This document shows, piece by piece, positions 59,823-64,000 of a DNA stretch of 64,000 bases. The notes beneath the pieces are model-generated. The model saw only the letters and a list, made by a program, of their open reading frames with translations, had not been told where the DNA came from and searched no databases. Within the stretch, counting starts at the first letter, position 1. Each line of letters starts with the position of its first letter. The DNA is from Collinsella sp. An307 (GTDB taxonomy: Bacteria; Actinomycetota; Coriobacteriia; Coriobacteriales; Coriobacteriaceae), in contig NZ_NFIP01000001.1 in the NCBI RefSeq assembly GCF_002161805.1, forward strand, positions 1 through 64,000, in the 5' to 3' direction. Both the position numbers and the translations under genes were made by a program.

Positions 59823-59851
59823 ATCATACCACAGAGACAAACAGGTGTTCG
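59823..59851 (-). promoter_or_regulatory. Promoter with LexA-like site for the TerB-DUF2791 operon
   Basis: Minus strand: CGAACACCTGTTTG (59851-59838), 9 bases, then TATGAT (59828-59823) with TGG before it. One base differs from the GAAC-N4-GTTC core. Spacing and the CTGTGGTAT block are the same as at 56582-56610. ATCCAGCA lies upstream. Confidence 0.6.
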
Positions 59852-59892
59852 TTATTGCTGCTGGATATGTTGCTGAGGTGTGGGACGGCGCT

Positions 59893-60138
59893 TCAGCCCA
59901 TGGACCGCGACGGGCTAGCTAGATTCGTTTGTCCTGGAGGTCCCGGGCGCGCTCGATAATCGATGAGCAGGCGCGGGTTCACAAAGACCGTGGTGCCGCG
60001 CGAGACGATGGTGATGCGGTCCTGAGCCTCGCTCCCGTGGCGTCAGGCGCGCTTGCCGAGGTTCGCGCGCATGTCTTCCAGTCCCGAGAAGGTCGGGCCG
60101 CATGCGGTGACAAGCGTGCAGTCGGGCGTGGCGCATCC
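59893..60138 (-). pseudogene. Broken coding fragment with an in-frame stop
   Basis: Minus-strand frame from 60138 reads GCATPDCTLVTACGPTF, then SGLEDMRANLGKRA, a TGA at 60045-60043, then RHGSEAQDRITIVSRGTTVF and VNPRLLIDYRARPG, ending at TGA 59895-59893. Codons are strongly GC-ending, as in real genes of this genome, yet there is no start and one internal stop. It begins right after the 91-residue gene in a different frame and may be the rest of the same ancestral gene after a frameshift. Confidence 0.5.
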
Positions 60139-60143
60139 AGGTT

Positions 60144-60419
60144 TTAAGCCGCGTCACCTCCCGATTGGTAGGCGGTGGCAAGGTAGCGCTGCAGCTGTGC
60201 CTGCGCGGCGTAGGAGGTGAGGGAGGCCTGCGCGGCTGTTCCGCGTGCGGCTGTTGCAAGGCGCTCGGTGACCAGACGCCGCAGAGTGGGGTTGCGCAGT
60301 TCCGCACAGGTAGCGGATACGACACGAATGTTGGGAAACGCGTCCCGGTCAACCGGCATGCTTAGAGGGTCGTCGGTCACATCGAGAGCAACGTTGCTGT
60401 GGGGCCAGTACAGTGCCAT
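60144..60419 (-). CDS. Small hypothetical protein, possibly a truncated accessory gene
   Basis: A 91-residue protein (MALYWPHSNVALDVTDDPLS start) with GGGAGGAG 4 bases before the ATG at 60419. The N-terminal part (VALDVTDDPLSMPVDRDAFPNIRVVSATCAELRN) resembles the end of DUF559-type endonuclease-like proteins, where a beta strand is followed by a 'VxxVT' strand. The C-terminus is alanine-rich and helical. With the decayed reading frame immediately downstream, it may be the intact front end of a broken gene. It is divergent from the dehydrogenase operon. No function can be given. Confidence 0.5.
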   Translation of the reverse strand: MALYWPHSNVALDVTDDPLSMPVDRDAFPNIRVVSATCAELRNPTLRRLVTERLATAARGTAAQASLTSYAAQAQLQRYLATAYQSGGDAA

Positions 60420-60800
60420 GATCTCCTCCCGTCCTTGCGATGCGCCGGGCGCATCGTCTTCTCGCTCGATATGCCAAGCGTACGGACGAGGTCTTACAGA
60501 TATTCGAAGGGGTCCAACCACAATCTGACCGGCCCAGCTCAGAGGCCCCGTTTGCGATTTTTAAAACGCTCGCGTCCGAGATGGGCGCGTGAAGGGGGTT
60601 CTTCCATATTGCGGACATATCCCCTGTATCTGGCACGATTCGCGGCGGCGCTTTCTTTCGGGACCGTTACGGCATTGGCTTGTTTGGGGGCGCATGCGGC
60701 GCGCCCGATACAATGGGGAGCACGCGCTTTTGTTTGGTAAAGTGCATCCTCACAGACGATGGTCCACGCGACGCGCCGGACCGCCCCGCAGGGAGAGACG
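60420..60800. other. Divergent promoter region upstream of the dehydrogenase-ETF operon
   Basis: About 380 bases without a credible gene. Near 60530-60550 is CCGGCCCAGCTCAGAGG, almost the same as CCGGCCAGCTCAGAGG at 2098-2113, possibly a shared short repeat. GATACAAT at about 60708-60715 could be a -10 for the rightward operon. Confidence 0.45.
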
Positions 60801-62402
60801 ATGGCAAGAGACAACGCCCAAGCGCTCATTCATACCTTCGACGCCGAGTTTGAGGACTACGCGCGTGACGAGTCGCGCAGCCGCGGCTGGGCAGAGAGCA
60901 TCTCGTTCCCAACGGATGAGGACGAGGTCCGCGCCGTGCTGCGTGCGCTCGCTGCCGAGGGCGTGCCTGTGACAGTCCAGGGCGCCCGAACGGGCCTTGC
61001 CGCCGGTGCGGTGCCTGCGGGCGGCCATATCATGAACCTCTCACGCATGAACCGCTATCTGGGCTTGCGCAAAGACGGCGAGGGGCGCTTCTACCTGCGT
61101 GTCCAGCCGGGCGTTGTTCTGCTCGACCTGCGCAAGCATCTCTCTGCCCGCGACATTCCCGCAAGCGGGTGGGATGTGGCGTCGCGCGCAGCGCTGGACG
61201 CGTTTGCGCAGGCGCCCGTGCAGATGTTTCCGACCGATCCCACCGAGGCGTCCGCCTGTTTGGGCGGTATGGCCGCCTGCAACGCCTCGGGCGCGCGGAG
61301 CTATCGCTACGGCGCCATGCGCGGCCACGTGAGCGGCTTGCGCCTCGTGCTCGCCGACGGGGACGTGCTCGCGCTTCGTCGCGGCGAGGCGCGCGCCTGT
61401 GGCAGGGCACTTACGCTCACAACCGAGGGCGGTCGTACGATCGCGGTCGAGCTGCCGAGCTACCGCATGCCCGCGTGCAAGAACGCTTCGGGCTACTACG
61501 TTGCGGACGTTATGGACGCCATCGACCTCATCATCGGCTCGGACGGCACCCTCGGCGTCATAACCGAACTCGAGCTCGAGCTTATGCCCGCGCCTGCGGT
61601 CACCTGGGGGGTTAGCTGCTTTTTGACAGAGGAGCGGCAGGCGCTCGACGCCACGTGCGCGCTGCGCGAGCGGCTCTCGTGCGCCTCGGCAATCGAATAC
61701 TTCGACCACGCCGCACTCGAGATTCTGCGCGCCCAGCGTGCGTCGGGCGCGGCGTTTGCCTCGCTTGTGGAGCCGCCTGAGGGGGCGGGGTGCTGCCTGT
61801 TTGTCGAGCTCGAATGCGCCTCTGAGGACGAGGCCATGGCGGAGCTTTCGCTTGTGGGCGAGGTGCTCGCCGCGGTGGGCGGAAGCGAGCGCGATACCTG
61901 GGTTGCCCGTACCGATACCGACCGAGAGGCGCTCACGTTCTTCCGCCATGCGGTGCCCGAGAGCGTGAACATGCTCATTGACGAGCGCCGCCGGACCGAT
62001 TCTGCCATCACCAAACTCGGCAGCGACATGGCGGTGCCCAACGAGCGCCTGCACGAGGTCGTGGCGCTCTACCGCGCGACCTTGGCCGAGGCCGGGCTTG
62101 AGGCCGCCGCGTGGGGGCACATTGGCGACAACCACCTGCACGTGAACGTTTTGCCGCGCGACGCCGCAGATTACGCCGCCGGCAAGGAGCTTTTCGCCCG
62201 GTGGGCGCGCGAGGTCGCTGCCATGGGCGGTGCGGTCTCTGCCGAGCACGGTGTGGGCAAGCTGAAGCGCGACTTCCTCAAGACCATGTACGGCGAGGGG
62301 GCGCTTTGCGAGATGGCGCGCGTCAAGCGCGCGTTCGATCCCGCGGGTATGTTTGGCCGAGGAAACCTCTTTGACGAGAGCCTGCTGGAAGGGGGTGCGT
62401 GA
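60801..62402 (+). CDS. GlcD-family FAD-linked dehydrogenase, probable lactate dehydrogenase of an ETF complex
   Basis: A 533-residue flavoprotein. The FAD-binding PCMH-type domain (residues about 30-215) contains ISFPTDEDEVRAVLRALAAEGVPVTVQGARTGLAAGAVP, FPTDPTEASACLGGMAACNASGARSYRYGAMRGHV and ASGYYVADVMDAIDLIIGSDGTLGVITELELEL. The C-terminal FAD-oxidase domain has AAWGHIGDNHLHVNVLP, a metal/active-site histidine motif, and AVSAEHGVGKLKRDFL. The gene is followed immediately by etfB and ferredoxin-etfA, the same trio as LctD-LctB-LctC of Acetobacterium, which oxidises lactate with NAD by flavin-based electron confurcation. Glycolate or another 2-hydroxy acid remains possible. GGGAGAG precedes the ATG at 60801. 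Confidence 0.88.
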   Translation: MARDNAQALIHTFDAEFEDYARDESRSRGWAESISFPTDEDEVRAVLRALAAEGVPVTVQGARTGLAAGAVPAGGHIMNLSRMNRYLGLRKDGEGRFYLRVQPGVVLLDLRKHLSARDIPASGWDVASRAALDAFAQAPVQMFPTDPTEASACLGGMAACNASGARSYRYGAMRGHVSGLRLVLADGDVLALRRGEARACGRALTLTTEGGRTIAVELPSYRMPACKNASGYYVADVMDAIDLIIGSDGTLGVITELELELMPAPAVTWGVSCFLTEERQALDATCALRERLSCASAIEYFDHAALEILRAQRASGAAFASLVEPPEGAGCCLFVELECASEDEAMAELSLVGEVLAAVGGSERDTWVARTDTDREALTFFRHAVPESVNMLIDERRRTDSAITKLGSDMAVPNERLHEVVALYRATLAEAGLEAAAWGHIGDNHLHVNVLPRDAADYAAGKELFARWAREVAAMGGAVSAEHGVGKLKRDFLKTMYGEGALCEMARVKRAFDPAGMFGRGNLFDESLLEGGA

Positions 62403-62405
62403 GAG

Positions 62406-63212
62406 ATGCATATCGTGGTCTGCGTAAAGGCGGTGCCCGCCTCGACCGAGGTCAAGATGGACCCGGTGACCAACACGATCGTGCGCGACGGCGGCGCGTC
62501 GGTGGTGAACCCATTTGACGCGACGGCGCTCGAGGTCGCGCTCTCTCTGGCCGAGGAGCGGCGGCGCGCGGGCGAGCAGTGTCGGGTGAGCGTGCTCTCC
62601 ATGGGCATCCCGGCTACCGAGGCGCTTCTGCGCGATTGCCTGGCCCGCGGGGCGGACGGCGCGCTCCTTCTGTCTGACCGGGCGTTTGCCGGTGCGGATA
62701 CCCTTGCCACCACCTATGCCTTGAGCTGCGGCATTGCCCATCTGGCAAAGCAGTGGGGCGAGCCTGATCTTGTGCTCTGCGGCAAGATGGCCGTTGACGG
62801 CGACACTGCGCAGATCGGCCCCGAGCTTGCCGCCACCCTTGGCGCGACGTGTGCGACCGATGTACGCGAGGTTCTCACCTGCGGCGCGGGCGCCGTAGCG
62901 GTGCGCGCCGCAGTGGATGGGGGTACCGCCGCGCTCGAGCTCCCACTGCCGGCGGTCCTTACGCTTGCACGCGAGGCGGCACAGCTGCGCATGCCGAGCA
63001 TCGCGGGCGTGCGCGCCGCCGCTGAGATGCCGGTGGAGGTGCTCGGTGCCGCTGCCGTGGGCGCGGACACCGCACGCACGGGCCTTGCCGGGTCGCCCAC
63101 GCAGGTGGTGCGCTCCTTTGTACCCGAGAGCCAGCATGAATCGGTGGCGGTCGACGGAACGCCGGCGGAGCAGGCGCTCCGCCTGGTAGAGATTATCGAG
63201 GGGGTGGCCTGA
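62406..63212 (+). CDS. etfB: Electron transfer flavoprotein, beta subunit
   Basis: A 268-residue EtfB/FixA subunit. The N-terminus MHIVVCVKAVPASTEVKMDP and NPFDATALEVALSLAEE are family hallmarks. LATTYALSCGIAHLAKQWGEPDLVLCGKMAVDGDTAQIGPELAATLG is the nucleotide/FAD-binding core (bifurcating EtfBs bind FAD here, where classical ones hold AMP). LTLAREAAQLRMPSIAGV-like segment follows. It starts 3 bases after the dehydrogenase stop, and its own stop overlaps the etfA start. Confidence 0.95.
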   Translation: MHIVVCVKAVPASTEVKMDPVTNTIVRDGGASVVNPFDATALEVALSLAEERRRAGEQCRVSVLSMGIPATEALLRDCLARGADGALLLSDRAFAGADTLATTYALSCGIAHLAKQWGEPDLVLCGKMAVDGDTAQIGPELAATLGATCATDVREVLTCGAGAVAVRAAVDGGTAALELPLPAVLTLAREAAQLRMPSIAGVRAAAEMPVEVLGAAAVGADTARTGLAGSPTQVVRSFVPESQHESVAVDGTPAEQALRLVEIIEGVA

Positions 63213-64000
63213 TGGCGGGACTCGTAATCGACGCCGAGCGCTGCATTGGCTGCAAGCGCTGCGAGCGCGCCTGCGCCACGGTAGGAATCGAGGTCGTGGA
63301 CCGACTCGCGCGCCCAACGGAGGGCTGCGTGCTTTGCGGGGCGTGCGTCGACGCCTGCCCGGTGGGCGCCATCTCGCTCGTGCGTGATGGGGCGGCTCAA
63401 AGCGATCTGGGGGCGTATCACGATATCTGGGTATTCGCGCAGGTGGACCGCGACGGATACCTCATGCCGGTCGCCCGCGAGCTTACCGCCAAGGCCCACG
63501 AGCTCGCCGCGGCGCGGGGCTGCGAGGTGGTGGCCCTGGTGGCCGAGGGAGAGTTCGCAGACGATGCGGCGGCGCACGAGCTCATAGCCTGCGGTGCCGA
63601 CCGCGTGCTCCGGGCGCACGATGAGCGCTTCGCGCTGGTGGACCCGGAGCTGCTGGCAAGTTGGGTGTGCGCGCTCGCGCGTGCCCGGCGCCCCGAGATT
63701 GTGCTCTTTGGTGCCACGCCGCTGGGGCGCGAGCTCGCCCCGCGCGTGGCAGCGGAGCTCAAGACGGGTCTCACGGCAGATTGCACGGCGCTCTCCATCG
63801 ACAGCGAAACGGGTCTTCTCCATCAGACGCGCCCCGCCTTTGGCGGCAACCTCATGGCGACGATCATGTGCCCCGTGCACCGTCCGCAGATGGCAACGGT
63901 GCGCCCCGGCGTTTTTGCGGCACCGGAGCTCGACTCCTCCCGCACGGGCGCGATTGAAGAGGCACCGCTCGATGCGGACGTACAGCCGCGCGTGCGGACC
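63212..64000 (+). CDS. etfA: Electron transfer flavoprotein, alpha subunit with N-terminal ferredoxin domain (runs off the window)
   Basis: The first 263 residues of EtfA/FixB. An N-terminal domain carries two four-cysteine [4Fe-4S] motifs: RCIGCKRCERAC (residues 11-21) and CVLCGACVDACPVGAI (about 40-55). The EtfA N-terminal domain follows (DIWVFAQVDRDGYLMPVARELTAKAHELA, ADRVLRAHDERFA, RPEIVLFGATPLGRELAPRVAAELKTGLTADCTAL). The ferredoxin extension occurs in confurcating lactate-dehydrogenase complexes and supplies the low-potential electron path. ATG overlaps the etfB stop (TGATG). The C-terminal FAD-binding domain lies outside the window. Confidence 0.93.
   Translation, partial: MAGLVIDAERCIGCKRCERACATVGIEVVDRLARPTEGCVLCGACVDACPVGAISLVRDGAAQSDLGAYHDIWVFAQVDRDGYLMPVARELTAKAHELAAARGCEVVALVAEGEFADDAAAHELIACGADRVLRAHDERFALVDPELLASWVCALARARRPEIVLFGATPLGRELAPRVAAELKTGLTADCTALSIDSETGLLHQTRPAFGGNLMATIMCPVHRPQMATVRPGVFAAPELDSSRTGAIEEAPLDADVQPRVRT

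Noticed and set aside
53769-59851. A complete BREX system
   Set aside because: Only BrxD-like and BrxHI-like genes are present. No PglZ, PglX methyltransferase, BrxC or Lon-like gene lies in the surrounding 10 kb on either side.
59915-60352. 145-residue minus-strand ORF
   Set aside because: It overlaps the better-supported 91-residue gene, is rich in Pro/His/Arg typical of a GC-rich shadow frame, and has no ribosome-binding site. The coding signal lies in a neighbouring frame.
61041-63317. 758-residue minus-strand ORF opposite the dehydrogenase/ETF genes
   Set aside because: It spans two well-supported genes in antisense, has no family motifs and no start signal.

Overview
The window is high-GC (about 65% by eye) chromosomal DNA from an anaerobic bacterium, most likely a gut Coriobacteriia member resembling Collinsella. 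This is inferred from codon use, a single-chain FeoA-FeoB, an ETF-linked lactate-type dehydrogenase, an actinobacterial-type L10 leader and very short intergenic spaces. No rRNA, tRNA or CRISPR array was found.

Layout. 1-3.8 kb: the tip of an IS element, an AbiEi-like/nuclease protein coupled to an unknown gene, a zinc-ribbon membrane protein and an orphan ABC ATPase. 4-11.6 kb: a branched-chain amino acid block, ilvA, then ilvD-ilvB-ilvN and ilvC. 12.2-16.2 kb: an ABC importer with two tandem substrate-binding lipoproteins, a permease and an ATPase. 16.5-25.3 kb: a tyrosine phosphatase, a PTS EIIA protein, asnS, a GH31 glucosidase divergent from an AraC regulator plus a MalY/PatB-type lyase, and a HAD hydrolase. 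25.5-29.1 kb: FeoAB, a GNAT-like protein and a UDG-superfamily glycosylase. 29.2-30.5 kb: L10 leader, rplJ, rplL. 30.6-35.4 kb: an RpiR regulator divergent from a GH4 phospho-glucosidase, a small membrane protein, an RGG-repeat protein behind an array of GGAA-loop hairpins, and a 2'-5' RNA ligase.

35.4-39.8 kb is a lower-GC acquired island. It holds a single polypeptide joining a Sau3AI-like endonuclease to a cytosine-C5 methyltransferase, a convergent HNH nuclease and a HIRAN-domain protein. 39.8-53.6 kb is mostly core: a YeiH exporter with LysR regulator, a DUF2130 protein with a nuclease-like motif, a DUF3516 helicase, a BASS transporter, trmB, a methyltransferase, elp3, a spermidine-synthase-like protein and a CapA-like lipoprotein.

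53.8-59.9 kb is the most interesting part. On the minus strand lie a TerB_N/TerB_C-type protein translationally coupled to a BrxD-like (DUF2791) ATPase, then a 27-codon hydrophobic peptide gene, a stretch of stable hairpins, and a BrxHI/Lhr-like helicase. The TerB gene and the peptide gene have related promoters. Each carries a GAAC-N4-GTT(C/T) LexA-like site exactly 9 bp from a TGG-TATNNT extended -10. I infer a DNA-damage-inducible ATPase/helicase module with an embedded TisB-like membrane peptide. The window ends in an operon for a GlcD-family dehydrogenase, EtfB and a ferredoxin-fused EtfA, the layout of electron-confurcating lactate dehydrogenases.

Several intergenic repeat families are visible. 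One is a pair of double-inverted 16-mers at 5.3 and 16.3 kb. One is a 70-bp palindromic element found both in the ilvN-ilvC spacer and inside the TerB coding sequence. One is a 28-bp inverted repeat around a terminator at 24.5 kb. One is a REP-like GGGGACGGG family at 30.5 and 43.4 kb.
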